The notes: generated by a model not told the origin, from the sequence alone. 64,000 bases of DNA from Microcebus murinus (GCF_040939455.1 NC_134120.1:55815001-55879000), one strand, 5' to 3'; numbered from the stretch's first letter, positions 46,811 to 59,200 are shown. Numbers and translations are program-made.

Positions 46811-47640
46811 GCTCACAGAACCTGACCCAGAAATGGCCAATATGTTGGCACTAACATAACCAATATGTTAAATATTTTAATAAACAAATATTTAAATACA
46901 GATGTGAAATATGTCAAAGCATCTAGTATAACAGGTAGACAACATGCATGAACAGATCAGGGATTTCAGCAGAGAGATGTACACTATAAGAAGAGTCAAG
47001 TGAAAATGTTATTAATAGAAATAAAAAACTAAGAACAGAGATGAAGAACTCCTTCAATGGGCTTATCAGAAAACTGGACATATCAAAATAAAGCATCAGT
47101 GAACCTAAAGATAGGTAAATAGAAATTATAAAAAGTGAAACATAAAGAAAGAAGAAAGAAAAAGTAGACAAAATGTACAGGAGCTATGGGATGATATAAA
47201 ATACATACAATTGGAGTTGAGAGAGTTGAGATAGAGAGAGAAAATGGGCAGGAGAAACATTTAAAGAGACACTGGCTGAGAATTTTTTTTTAATTAATGA
47301 GTCAACTAACTACAGGTTGAAGAAGCTCAAGGAAACTGAAGCAAGATTAAAAAATAATACCTGGGTACAACATCATCAAAATGCAGAAAACCAAAGATAA
47401 AAGAGAAAATCTTGAAGGCAGCCAGAAAATTAAAAAAAATAACTTACAGAGGAAAAAAGTAAGAATTATAGACAACTTCTCATCAGAAATTAACCAAGCC
47501 AAAGTATTCAAATAAAAATCAATCAACCCAGAATTCTATATCTAGTGAAAACATCTTACAGAATGAAGTTTTTACACAAACAAATGCTGAAAGAAATTTA
47601 CTATCAAAAAAGATTAAAGAAAGTTTTTTTTGAAGAAAGA
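46811..47640 (+). mobile_element. Old L1M/HAL1-like 5' module, sense, copy 1
   Basis: Text follows the L1M/HAL1 upstream region: 'gaacctgacccagaaatggccaatatgttgg', 'gaacctaaagataggtaaatagaaattat', 'atacatacaattggagtt', 'gagaaaatgggcaggagaaacat', 'gaaaaccaaagataaaagagaaaatcttgaaggcagccagaaa' and 'tcaacccagaattctatatctag'. The same module recurs at 47880-48850. No open frame survives. Confidence 0.65.
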
Positions 47641-47879
47641 AAGTGTTGGATAGCAAGGAAATTTGCATGTAAACAAAGAAAAGAAGTGTGTTAGAAATAA
47701 TTAAAGTTAAATAAAATAGACATTTTTCTTATCTTTAATATCTTTAAAAGATAACAACATCAAGGCAAAAATATCAATGTGTTGTGGGTCTTATACATAG
47801 AAACAAAATGAATGACAATAATAGCATGGCATGATTAATTATTCAAATGTATATTTATACACACATGCACACTTGCTAT

Positions 47880-49854
47880 AACAGAAGATTTAAATAAGAT
47901 TAAGAATCTTGTAACACAATACTCAAAATGTCCAAGATATAGCTGAAAATCATTCATCATACCATGAGCCAGGAAAATCTCAACTTGACTGAAAGAAAGA
48001 CAATTAACAGTTAACAACACTGAGATGACACTGAAATTATCTAATAAAGATTTTACAGCAGCCACTGTTAAAAAATGTTTCAATAGGTAATTATGAACAT
48101 GTTTGAAACAAAAAATAAAAAATGTCTACAAATAAATATAAGAAATACAAAGAAATAAAGAAGAAACAAATGGAAATTTTAGACCTGAAATATATAATAA
48201 CTGAAATGAAAATCTTAACAAGTGAGTTCAGCAGGAAAATGGAGAAGACAAAAGAAAGAACCAGACAACTTAAAGATAGAACAATATAAATTACTCGATT
48301 CTAGCAACAGAGAGAAACACTTTTGTTTTGAAGAACAAAATGAACAGAGCCTCAAGGATATGTGGTACTAATAACAAAAGATTTAATATTTGTGCTGAAG
48401 AGGTATTCAAACAAGTAATGACTAAAAATTTCCCAAATTTGGCAAAAAATATAAACCTAAAGATTCAAGAAGTGGAGTGAATTCCAAACAATAAAACCAC
48501 AAAAATATAGATGACAAGGCACAACATAACTCAAACTTCTGAAAGAAAAGATCTTTAAAATACCAAGAGAGAAAGGGAAATATAATTTGAATGGCACAGA
48601 ATTCTCATCAGAAATCATGGAAACCAGAAGTGGCACAGATTTTTCAAGTGCTAGAGGAAAAGAACTGTCAACCCAAAGTCTTATATGTAGCAAAAATAGC
48701 CTTCAAGATTAAAGAGGAAATTAGCTGAGCCTCAGATGAAGAAAAACTAAGAGAGTTTTTCAGCAGTAGAACTATCCTAAAAGAATGGCTAATGGAATTT
48801 CTTGAAAACTGAAAGGAAATTATGGAAGAAGGAATCTAGGGAATATTAGGAAGGATGAAAACATGTGGAAAAAGCAAAAATACATGTAAATAGACTTTCT
48901 TCTCCTCTTCTAAATTATGTTTGATTTTGAGGCATAAATTGTAACATTTTTGATGTAGTTCTCAATGTATGTCTAAGAAATATTTAAGACAATTATCTTA
49001 TAAATGGGGTAGTTAAAGATATTTAGAAGGAAGTAAGGTTTTTATACTTCACTCAAATTGATAAAATGTCAACACCAATAAACTGTGATGAGTCATATAT
49101 ATATAATATAATACTTAGAGAAATCACTAAGAATCTATAAAAAGAGATACACTAAAAACATTACATATAAATCAAAATGAAATTATTTTAAGAATATAAG
49201 TAACCCATAGATAGGCAAGAAAAAGAAAAAAGAGAGAAACAAAAACAGAGAAAACAGAAAACAAAAAAATAAAAAGGCAAACTTATACTTTAATATATCG
49301 GTAATTACAATAGATGTAAATTATTTAAATATACCAATTAAAAGGCAGAGATTAACAGAGTTGATCTTTAAAATTACCCAAATATATGCTGCCTAAAAAC
49401 TCTCTTCAATTATAACAATTCAAGTAGGTTGAAAATAAAAGTATGTAAAAAGATATACCATGCACACATTAATTAAGTTTAAAAGAAAGCAAGAGCCTCT
49501 TATAAATCAGATAGTGTACACTTCAGAGTAAAGAAAATTACCAGGTTCAGAGAAGGACATTATATAATGACAAAGGATGAATACACCAAGAAAACAAAGC
49601 AATCCCAGATGTTTATGCAAAATATGTGAAACAAAAACTGATAGAACTGAAAGGAGAAATAGGTAAGTCTAAAATTATAGTGGAGGTCTCAACACCTCTC
49701 TCAACGACTGTTAGAACAACTAGACAAAAACTCAGAAAAGATGTAGAACAACTTGGTAATGCTGTTGAACAATAAGATATAACCAATATTTATAGAACAT
49801 GTCACCCAATAACAGCAGACTATATATTCTTTCCAGATGCTCACAAAACAATTA
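47880..49854 (+). mobile_element. Old L1M/HAL1-like element, sense, copy 2, through the ORF2 endonuclease region
   Basis: It starts with 'acaatactcaaaatgtccaagatatagctgaaaatc', runs through 'aacaaatggaaattttagacctgaaatatataataactgaaatg', 'atgaacagagcctcaaggatatgtgg', 'actgtcaacccaaagtcttatatgtagcaaaaatagccttcaagatt' and 'aaaaagatataccatgcacaca'. It reaches 'gaccctatag'-type ORF2 text 'tttatagaacatgtcacccaataacagcagactatatattctttccagatgctcacaaaaca'. Stops in all frames. It is cut by the solo LTR at 49860 and resumes at 50240. Confidence 0.7.
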
Positions 49855-50239
49855 CCAAGTGCTGTGGTTTGAATGTGTTCCCCAAAGTCCATGTGTTGGA
49901 AACTTAATCTCCAGTGCAGGGGTGTTTTGAGGTGGCTCCTAATGGGAGGTATTTAGGTTATCGAGGGCACCATTCTCATGAATGGATTAATGCTATCATC
50001 ACAGGAGTGGGTTTCTTATAAAAGGACAAGTTTAGCCCCTTTTTTCTCTCTCTTCCCTTCCACCATGTGATGCCTTCTGCCACGTTAAGATGCTGCAAGA
50101 AGATCCTTGCCAGACATCAGCACCTTGATCTTGATCTTTCCAGCCTCCAGACCTGTGAGCCAATAAATTTCTGTTTATTATGTATTACCCAGTCTGTGGT
50201 GTTTTGTCACAGCAGCACAAAACAGACCGAGACACCAAG
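49855..50239 (+). mobile_element. Solo LTR, ERVL-MaLR (MST/MLT1-like), with perfect 5-bp TSD
   Basis: The LTR body is 49860-50234, starting TGCTGTGGTTTGAATGTGTTCCCC and ending GAGACA (TG...CA). Internal landmarks are 'catgaatggattaatgctatcatcacaggagtgggtt', 'cttataaaaggacaagtttagcccc' (TATA-like at 50019), 'caccatgtgatgccttctgccacgttaagatg', the polyadenylation signal aataaa at 50162-50167 and 'ttacccagtctgtggtgttttgtcac'. The target-site duplication ccaag is at 49855-49859 and 50235-50239. No internal viral sequence remains, so it formed by recombination between two LTRs of a provirus. It interrupts an old L1. Confidence 0.95.
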
Positions 50240-50525
50240 AGAAACCATAGAGCTGAAGTCGCACAGTGTGTTCTCTGACTGTAATGGAATCAAACTAGAA
50301 ATCAGTAACAGGAAAATAACAGGACTATCTTCAAACTCTTAGAAACTAAACAACACACTTCTAAATAATCCATGGGTTGAAGAAGAAATCTCAAGGAAAA
50401 ATTTTCAAATAATACATTGAGCTGAATGAAAACAAAACTATAACATACCAAAATGTGTAAGATACAGCTGGAACAGTGCTGGGTAGGAAATGTATAGCAC
50501 TAAATGTTTACATTGGAAAAGAACA
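50240..50525 (+). mobile_element. Old L1 ORF2 fragment, sense, continuing after the solo LTR
   Basis: 'agtcgcacagtgtgttctctgactgtaatggaatcaaactagaaatcagtaacaggaaaataacagg', 'cttagaaactaaacaacacacttctaaataatccatgggttgaagaagaaatc' and 'tacagctggaacagtgctgggtaggaaatgtatagcactaaatgtttacattggaaaag' continue directly the ORF2 text that stops at 49854. This shows the LTR inserted into one L1. Confidence 0.85.
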
Positions 50526-52664
50526 ATTCACCAATAGTTCTTGTAAAATCACTAAAACCGGGCACCAGTTGGTATTTCAAGCCTGTACATTTCTCATTTT
50601 TTAAAGTCCCACATATTCAAGAAATATTATTATATCAAATGATCCAGCTCAAACATTTCTTTATTTATACAATTGCAGAAATAAGTACAAATATATTCAG
50701 TAGTCACATTAAGTAATTAATGTTAAGTAATAATTTAACTCATTTAAAAGACAGAGATTAAATTTTAAAATTCAGCTACATATTGATTATGAGAATAAAA
50801 ATAAATTAATTTTGAAAATACAATGCTGAGTTTTTCCAGGATGATACTATTATTTATATATAATCTAAAAACACAGAGAACAGTCCCACATATTATTTAT
50901 GGATATATATACAATACAATATAAAAAAATATGAACTAGAGGGACACTCGCCAAAATTGTAAATTTGTGACAGTTGTTCTCTGAACAGGTGGTGAGGACG
51001 TTTGTGCTTGGGTGTCAAAGATGGGTGCAACTTCATCTTCTACATATTTCATTTTAATAAAATTGAGAACAAAAAATGACTAAATGTTAACTTTTTTGTC
51101 TTTTACAGTGCATGTTTGGGTGTTTGTGTACGTTTTTGCTTAAAAAATAAAGGAAAGAAGAAACACCTTTAGCATAAAAGCACACGGCCCCTTATGTCCT
51201 GCCAGGGAGAAGCAGCTGCTGCAAGGCCCCATGGGAACGGTGATCGCAAGAGATTCTCGCCTAAAAATGGGCATAACTTTGCCCTTTGATTGCTCTGGAT
51301 GCTAATAAAACAGTACTGTGCACAAAAGAGTACTGTGCTGATGGGAATTAAATGTATGCAAGAGAAATGCAGTGTCAAGGTTCCTGTCTAGCTCAAACTT
51401 CGGTACCAATGTGTGGCACTCACTCTAGTCGGTTGTGTGGCTCCTACAAAAGGCACTGGCTGCTGCGGAACCTCGGGAAACGCAGTAAGGTTGGGCTTCT
51501 GAAAAAGAGTATTTTCAATAGTTTGTAGGACCACATGGCGATCGAGGACATGTTTGCTGAGTCTTCTGCATTCTAGAAGCTAACACATGCGTGGGCGGCT
51601 GAGACTATGAGCAGCGCGCGTTAAGGAACACACTGTGACGGAACAGACCCACACCTGATCTCACGTCCATCTGAAAACTTGACATTATGCCCTTGAAAAA
51701 AATAGTGAGGCCCAGGAAGACTGGTATGTGGTTGGTACAGACTACTTAAAATTGACAAGGGAATAATTTTTAATTCAATTGTTTAAATTCAACTATTGAG
51801 CAAGCCACTGGGTTTCTGTGTTGCTATGGAAATGCAGTTGGAAAATTATATGTAAATGAGAACTCACTGAAAACTCCTTCTTGTATCTAAGCCAACTTTT
51901 CCTGGTTGGATGGCTTTATAGAATCACATTAAACCCTATTCATTATGCTAATATTGAAGGCCAACTTCTCACAGACTCATCCACCCAGGGAGCCCTCGCC
52001 GTCAGCTGCGAGAGCCGAGGGACTCGGAGCTCTGGGAATTGCTGAGAATCAGTGTAACAATCTCTGGCAAAGCAGGAGTGGGGAGCCCATCTGTCTTCTT
52101 AGGGTAAAAGAGGGCAGGAACAAATGGAAGTGAAGACGAACCCCTGGGACGGGGAGCCGCCGAGTGCCAACTCTCTGCTCTGTGGGTCTTGAGACAAACA
52201 CACAGGGCGACACACCTGTTCACACACATCAGGATGTTCAAACGTCAATCAAAATAATCCAGGTGACTCGTGTGACTCTGCTCGTATATTTCTTCTTATA
52301 ATTTGGGTAAATAAAATCCACTTCTGTGATTCTAAACTTTTAGTAAATAAAACATGTTCATTTTCACTAATAGGTGGAAATGTCACAAAGCTGATATTTT
52401 ACATAAGAAAGTCAAGCTCATAAAATATTTTCACATGTAATCCCTTAAGACAGGGACCAGAGGATCCCCCCCCTTTAATTAGAGGCACAACAAATGAATA
52501 TGTGGGTTCAAAAAATATTAAGGAAACCCCTGCCTTCTTCTCCTGCCTGCTCACAGTAAGAAGTCAACATACATTTGTCGACTTGAGCTACAAGAAGCTA
52601 ACAAGAAGCATATAACACAGAAATAATTCAAATAGCCAATGCAAAAGCTATTTATATTTAGGTT
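50526..52664. other. Unique sequence, no gene recognised
   Basis: AT-rich to about 51150, then balanced. An RFX X-box-like 14-mer (GTTGCTATGGAAAT) lies at 51820-51833. No coding frame, RNA gene or named repeat seen. Confidence 0.5.
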
Positions 52665-53020
52665 TGAAATACAATCGTGCACCACACAATGACATTTCAG
52701 TCAGCAATGGGCCGTATGTACGATGGCAATCCCATATGACCATAATACTGTATCTTCACTATATCTTTTTAATGTTTGGATATGTTTGGCTACACAAATA
52801 CACACCGCTGTGTTGTGATTGCCTGCAGGATCCAGCACAGTAACACGCTGAGCAGTTGTCCCTGGAGTGGCAGGCCATGCCATGTAGGCCAGGTGTGCAG
52901 CAGGCTGCACACCTAGGTTTGTGTAAGTGCACTCGACATTCACACGATGACAGAATCACCTAATGACACATTTCTCAGAATGTGTCCACACTGTTAAGTG
53001 CCACATGACTTTATATTAAA
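52665..53020. mobile_element. DNA-transposon MITE (Tc1/mariner or hAT type; family not named)
   Basis: The two ends are imperfect inverted repeats: 'caatcgtgcaccacacaatgac' at 52671 and, reversed, 'gtcatgtggcacttaacagtg' at 53010-52990. The inside shows the widespread mammalian pattern '...ttctgagaaatgtgtcattaggtgattctgtcatcgtgtg', 'cttacacaaacctaggtgtgcagcc' and 'gcaggcaatcacaacacagcg' on minus. No transposase frame, so non-autonomous. I recognise the element type but not its exact family name. Target duplication is not resolved. Confidence 0.75.
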
Positions 53021-54129
53021 GGACACTTATTTCTTTTCTTGGTGACATGGTCTGAATATCTATGAAAATAGGAAATATCAATGAATTTTGGACTTCACCA
53101 CCTTTAATAAGAATGACCAGGAAAATAAAATCTGGAAATCTGGAAACCTCTAATTTTTCTAGGCTTTAGTCGGTCTAATTTCTCTCTCTTTCTCTGCTTT
53201 CTTTTTTCTACTAACCTAGCGAATCCCTTTTGAGAGAGGTGGGGTTTATGGGCAACCTCTCTGCCCTCTAACTGGTCCCAGTTTGGGGTGACAGCAGATT
53301 CCACCTCCTCTCCCCCAGTCTCGATCCTGGAAAGCAAACTCTTTCAAATCCCATTGGGGAGTGAGGCAGGGTCTGCAACCCAGGGCCGGAGCTGGCGCCT
53401 GGGGAGACAGCTCAAATGCCAGCCTTTGGACCACACACTGCCAACTATAATATGTCACAAACAATCTGCGGCTCTCCAGCCTTCTCAGGAACGAATGTTA
53501 TTTTTAGTGACTGACTGTTCACTATGTGCTGCTTGTTAGTATGAATTTGTGTGTCATGTTCAGGGCACACGGCAGTGCACACAGCACTGGCAGTTGGGGA
53601 AATTGAGATACTGATTTTCTGCTCAGTAACTGGCCATGTCGTCCACAACCTGCAGAACAAAGTCCAAACTCCTTCCCTGGGCACTTGAGACCCTCCATAA
53701 TCTGACTCCTTCCTAAGTGTCTCCTCCCAGCGCCCTCCACCTGTGCCTGTGGTCCTGCCGCACGCGACGTGTTCCATTTCCAACAAGACGCACAGAGAGC
53801 TCTGCTCCGCACAGAGAGCTCTGCTCCGCACCGGGCTGCTCCCGCCAAGAAGGGCCCTCCTCTCTCCCGTGGGTGGGGACCTCGCCCTTTGGGCCCACAC
53901 CTGTGCACTGAGCGCTGGTGGGGACAGGCAGATGCGTACCCTCCTAATGTCAAGCTTGGGATGTCCAGGGTGTGACCCCAAAGCCCACTTCTCCTTAGCG
54001 GCACGTTATCTCTCATCCGTTAGTCCATTAATGAGTTTGAAAGTGGAGAAGACGGAAACAGGGAAATAGGTCTTGGGGAAAGGACATTTTCATTTAGAAT
54101 TGGCAGGTTTGTAAATAGGTCAAACAGCT
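53021..54129. other. Unique sequence; 19-bp tandem duplication at 53790
   Basis: The 19-bp unit gcacagagagctctgctcc is repeated at 53790-53808 and 53809-53827. Overlapping antisense frames of 178 and 164 codons (53981-53445, 54016-53522) and several plus frames have no domain. I call no gene. Confidence 0.5.
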
Positions 54130-54670
54130 GAGGATAACTGTCTGGAAATCCCAGGTAAATTAAAGTACATCTGTCTTTTCATTCAGAAATTCTACTTCCA
54201 GGAATGCATTCTATATATTATTAATAATGTATTGATACACACAGGAAATAATATATGTAAAAAGGTATTTAACACATCAATGTAACTGCAATAAACATCC
54301 CAAATGTCTATTAGTAGAGAACTGATTAAATATACTATGTATGGTGCATTAATACAATGAAATTCCAGAAAGAATGAGAACACTCTATCTGTACTGACAT
54401 GGAAAAATCTCTAAGATATATTGCTATATAGGAATAGACAGTATATATAACACTTGAATAGGGAGAAATACATGTTTGTATTTTCTTGTACAAGCATGAA
54501 GAAAATCTCTGAGATGATATACAAGAAACCAGTAATTGTGGTTACTTGTTAACTTTGTTCAAATTTGGAGGAGGAAGGAATTTGGAGATGGGAATGTGAT
54601 CGCAAGAAGGTTTTGATCATAATATTTTACACTTTATGATTTTGTAAGCCTTGCTAATGTGTTACCTAAT
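54130..54670 (+). mobile_element. Old L1 (L1ME-type) 3' fragment, sense
   Basis: 'cattcagaaattctacttccaggaatgcattct', 'aaataatatatgtaaaaaggtatttaacacatcaatgtaactgcaataaacatcccaaatgtctattagtagagaactgattaaatatactatg' and 'gtgcattaatacaatgaaattc', then 'acatggaaaaatctctaagatatattgc' follow the L1ME 3' region. Ends are approximate. Confidence 0.75.
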
Positions 54671-54836
54671 CAGCAATTTTAAAATATTAAAATTGGCTTT
54701 GTCATTTCTTGGGCTAACTCCAAACATTGCAAACAGCTGCCTGAGGTGCTGTGCTGAGAATTCTGATCCTTCATCTGAGCTTATTGGGAAATTGTCCTGA
54801 TGATCATCTGCAGCCAGAATGAGGAGGTGAAGGAAC

Positions 54837-54955
54837 CGAGGGGGAGGGGAGGGGAGGGGAGAAGGGAGGAGGGGACGGGGAGAAGGGATGGGAGAGAAAG
54901 GGAGGGCAGGAGAGAAGCAGTGAGGAGAAGGGAAGGGAAAGGGAGGGGAAGTGGG
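54837..54955 (+). repeat. Purine-rich tract with G-quadruplex motif
   Basis: About 119 bases of almost pure A/G. It opens with four runs of four or more G separated by single A (about 54840-54859), an ideal G4 pattern. The rest is GGGA/AGGG/GAGA mixed simple sequence. It inflates a 70-codon plus-strand frame, which is not a gene. Such tracts can form G4 or H-DNA. Confidence 0.9.
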
Positions 54956-54959
54956 AATA

Positions 54960-55954
54960 GCTTTGCCTTTGTGATACAGGCTGCCTCTAGGCTAAAACAG
55001 CTCTTGGAGTAATAAGTTAGATAAGTTTATTACCATCTGTTTTCCTTTTATTTGAACAAAAATAACCTATTTTGGAACACAATGGTATTACTTAATTGTA
55101 GTGTTGTGTGATTTGAGAAACAATTTCCCACCAATCCATATAATTCAAAATTTTAATGAAAAGACCAATAGAACTGAAGGAGAAAGGTTGTATTCAAATT
55201 CCAAGCAACTGCAGGGATCCTCTGTCATGTTGGAGGTTACTTAAATCACGTGAGATTTTATGTCCTTTTATGGAGTCAGCTATGTCTGTCTTGCTCTTTC
55301 TCCCAGGATGTTGTCGGGTCCAATGGAGACAAGGTGAGGGCTCTGCGCCTCTAGAGCAGGATGTGACGTCGACTGGAATGACGCAGCCGTCTCCGAAGTC
55401 ACCTCCCAGATAGCGGTGGCTTTGGTGCCGTCTGTAGGTCTCTCAAGGTGTGGCATGCGAGGCTCCAGGGCAGACAGCCCAAACAGAAGGTGACAGTCCG
55501 GCTTTGTGCTCTTCCTGGTGGCGACAGCAGAACCAGGGCACAAATGGAGCCATGATTCCTGCAGTGAAGCCAGGAGCTCGGAGCCCACGTCCTCTCGCAA
55601 GAAGAATCTCTTCTCCCAAAGGCACCGGGCAGACTTTGCGCACAGCAGCTTGCTTGCCAGGTTGCTCTGGGCCCTCAGGGCGGCGCTTAGATGCCACCTG
55701 GGTCTTTTCAGCAGACGCCTGCTCACAGGGCGGGGAGCAGCCCCTCATGTCCTTTGAAACAAACCTCTGAACACTGATCATCAGGCACCGCGGGCTCTTT
55801 CTGCCTTGCTGGCTCCACTTCTCTAACTCCGGAGAGATGCGCTTTAGACTTCCAGGCTGGCAAAGCGCGTGGGAGGCGCATCCTGTGTGCTGCTCACTGA
55901 AGGTGTAAAAGCAGATGTTGCCTCTAAATAAGCTAAGGGAGGCCACTATCGTAA
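54960..55954. other. Unique sequence, no gene recognised
   Basis: Antisense frames of 148 and 167 codons (55726-55280, 55946-55443) run in different phases with plus frames through the same GC-rich DNA. No domain is recognised, so no gene is called. Confidence 0.5.
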
Positions 55955-56210
55955 GTGAAACTCAGAAAGCAGAAAGTCAAATGGCGCACGTTCTCACTTG
56001 CAAGTGGGAGCTAAATAGCGTGTGCACGTGGGCGTAGCGCATGGCGCGATGGGCAGCGGAGACTCGGGAGGGAGAGAAACCATGTAATGGGCACACACAC
56101 ATTATTCGAATGATGGACATGCTGAACGTCCAGACTTCACCTCTATGCAATATATCCATGTAACAAAATTGTTCTGTACCCTTTAAATTTATGAAAATAA
56201 ACAAAAATAA
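55955..56210 (+). mobile_element. L1 3' UTR/end fragment, sense
   Basis: 'ggcgcacgttctcacttgcaagtgggagctaaatagcg', 'acgtgggcgtagcgcatggcgcgatgg' and 'cgtccagacttcacctctatgcaatatatccatgtaacaaaattgttctgtaccctttaaatttatgaaaataaa' are the 3' UTR and end of a primate-type L1, followed by an A-rich tail. Very short 5'-truncated insertion. No clear target duplication. Confidence 0.8.
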
Positions 56211-59200
56211 GTTCAAGCCTCTCCGAAGGACTCTCTGGTGTGTATGCCCCCGGTAAGACTTAATGCCGCCCGACACACAACACTGCACTTGCACACACAA
56301 AAGGGGGAGGAGCGGCTCGAGGCTAGCCAGCAAAGTAGTTAGTTAGCAGGAGTGTACACTTGGTTTTGGAATACATATCAGACAACTGTGTATATAATTA
56401 CTATTCCCACTTGTACTTTGATATGTTGGCTGCTCCTGGAGTTGGAAGAAACGAAACTGGCCAGAAGAGAACTGGTGAGTAAAATTAATCCCTGTCACAG
56501 TCTTCAAAGGCCCCACTGTGCCAGAGAGAATGGCAGCCCGGCCCCACCTGGAGCGGCCGCAGGGCGTCCCTCCTGCCTCTAAGGGCAGCTCAGCACCCCA
56601 CCCCACCCCATGGGCCCGGGGCGGCTGACAGCAGCACCCACAGCGTCTTATAGAATCCTGAGGGAAGGTTATGTAGCCTGGATTTGGAAAAAGCCCACAC
56701 CAAAGGTTAACAGTGATATCTGCACACTGAGAAAGTTTCGCCACCAAGAGAAGGAAAAACAAATCCCTCATGCAGGCATCCTGCTTCCCTCGGGAGGGGG
56801 GGGGGTTCCCTGGATGCACAATTTTGATTTTCAGATTAAAAGGTCCTGATGCTTTTGTTGCTGGCTGCTTAATCCTTTGCCACACAGTCCCATTGTCCCA
56901 CTTGAACTCACCATAAATGGGGAATAAGCTCCTTCCATGAGCTCCTTAATTTCCGCAGAGGCTGAAAAAACTCCCTGGCAACTGCATCCAGCTTTGCATC
57001 CATGCAGGGGGATTTGCGGGCGCCGGCCCCACCCCGCCCAGGCACACAAAAAGACTTCTATTTTTTTCAGAGATTACGTGGGGGGCGTAGAAAGAGCAGC
57101 TGAAACACGTGACCTGTGACACAGTGTGAATATCTGGGCCCAGCTGGCACTGCGAGTCTGTGGCTACTTTGCTGGGGTTTCCTTTGCGGGGCTCCGAGGA
57201 GGGAGCTGCCCTCCACCCGCCAAATGACAAGAAGTCTGCGCCTCCTTGAAAGGCGTGGAGTGCCTTTCATCTGGGGAACTCAAAGCACTTTGACTTATTA
57301 GAAATAAAGTAAAAGAAATACTCAGAGAAATCATTAAGGCCTAAAGCCTAGTGCCTCCCACCAGTTTCTGATAAGGCCTAATAACCTTTAGGCTTCTAGC
57401 AGCTTCCACGCTGTGGCCAGGGCTGGCCCAGCTCCTGGGCAGGAGGGAGGAACGTGTCGTGCTGGTCTCTCTCCCATCAGCTTGGAGCCGGGAAGTCCGC
57501 TATTTTCTCTCCATGCAAGTCCTGGGCAGAATCACAAGCCCAGTAAGCTCTTCCTGCCGACAGGTTCCATCAGAGCCAGTTCCGTCCTCTGTTCTCGGGG
57601 ATTTGGGGTCACCTGGGAGAATGGGACCCTAAGGAGATTAAATACCCAGTAAGGAGAGACTCTGATTCCAAAAACAAGCAGAAGTTGAGGACAGGAAAAC
57701 GGCACAGGGATCACTTGTTGTGGAGGCTGTGGGTGTTTGTTAGTTTATCTCACCTCCGACTCTAGCGGCAGATTAGGAAAATGAAGGTGCTGAAGTTTTA
57801 GCGATGGTTGTGCAGTGGCACGCAGTCACCAGCATCTCTGGTCTTTCCCTTCTGCTCACAAATGTGATTACTAGTAAAAACAGCTTAAAAATGTGCTACC
57901 ATTCAAAAATACCTTAAAATAGATATGTATTTGTAGGTGGCCATGAATTTTCAAATGGCCATTTTTAAGACTTGAAACAAAGTTAAACTCCATAATATTG
58001 CAAAGTTAGAAGCAGTTAAAGTAAGATTGTTCATACATGAGATCTATGGTCTTTCCACATCATCTCTCGGCTCAGAAATGAATTTTACATTCAGGACAGT
58101 CTATCATCTATTATGGAGTAATGAATTGGGAAATTCAAGATGATGGAATTTGTATTTGCTGTTAATAGCTCCGTGGTGGTTGTTCGTGTGTTATTTCATA
58201 TTTCATTCTCACATCTGCATATGTATGCACTCACCTGATCTGTCAGTTCTGCAACTACAACTTTGATCAAAATGAAACATTCAGTAATGGAATGGAAACA
58301 GTGCACGGTATTTTTTTTATTTTTTAGCTAGTTGATTTGATTAAAACTTGGTAGCACCATGGTTGAAATTCGCAAGCACTGTTGACCATTCATTTTGGCC
58401 TTATTCTGTGGTTGGATGCAGATTCTGGAAACCAGAGCCCTGGTCACGTGAGTAGTGGGGTCTCCGGGGCCCGGCCTCTCCTTTCTCTCAGTTCTGACAG
58501 TTGCCTGCGTCTGGAAAACATTAAATAACCTCATCTTTGATGTGGATTCATTACATTCTTCAAATTCAGAATCAACTATTAACTGACTGTGGAGGATGTT
58601 TGAAATTGAAATGAAGAGGAAATAATTAATGGTGAAACTGGGATCCAAGAGGAAAGGTAAGTAGTCCTCATGATTAAGACAGAGTCAGATGCTGCGTCCA
58701 CCGTGTGTTCCCTTAAATTTGAGAGCTTTTGCAATACTTTTTAAATTAGTGGAAGATAAGAAATTTGGCTGCATTTTGTGTGTAAGAAGTAAGGCCAAGC
58801 TCTCAGTTGACGTGCATCTTCAATGGCACTGGAAGGGGCGTGCCACAAAGCCAGATTTTTGGAGTATTGTTATCTGCAAAGGGAAAAATGTGTACAAGAA
58901 CAACCTCTCTGAGGATGGGACCTCCAAGGCAGTAGGTTCTGCCTGCAGACACTGTCCGTGGCGCCCCCACTCACAAACCGCACATCTCAGGGCTGAGACC
59001 CGTCCTGAACAGCGAGGGCTGCGCCCGGGGCCGCCCCCAACTCAGGACAGCCACCCAGCACCCACAACACAGCTACGCCTTCTCTGAATCCACAACTGGT
59101 TTTCGGAAACCTGACCCTTAGAAATTGGCACTTGGAAGTGTGTTCCTACATCAGACAATGAGACTCGTTTCTGCACTAGGTGGACAACCCCCTCTTCCCA

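Noticed and set aside
52665..53020. Host exon candidate from the antisense frames (52943-52701 and 52959-52759)
   Set aside because: These frames fall entirely within a DNA transposon remnant.
53445..54016. 178- and 164-codon minus-strand open frames
   Set aside because: They overlap each other in different phases with plus frames through the same DNA. No domain features.
55280..55946. 148- and 167-codon minus-strand frames
   Set aside because: Different phases over the same GC-rich sequence, no domains, no splice evidence.
56343..56885. 180-codon minus-strand open frame
   Set aside because: No domain, and it overlaps plus-strand frames. Not supported as a gene.
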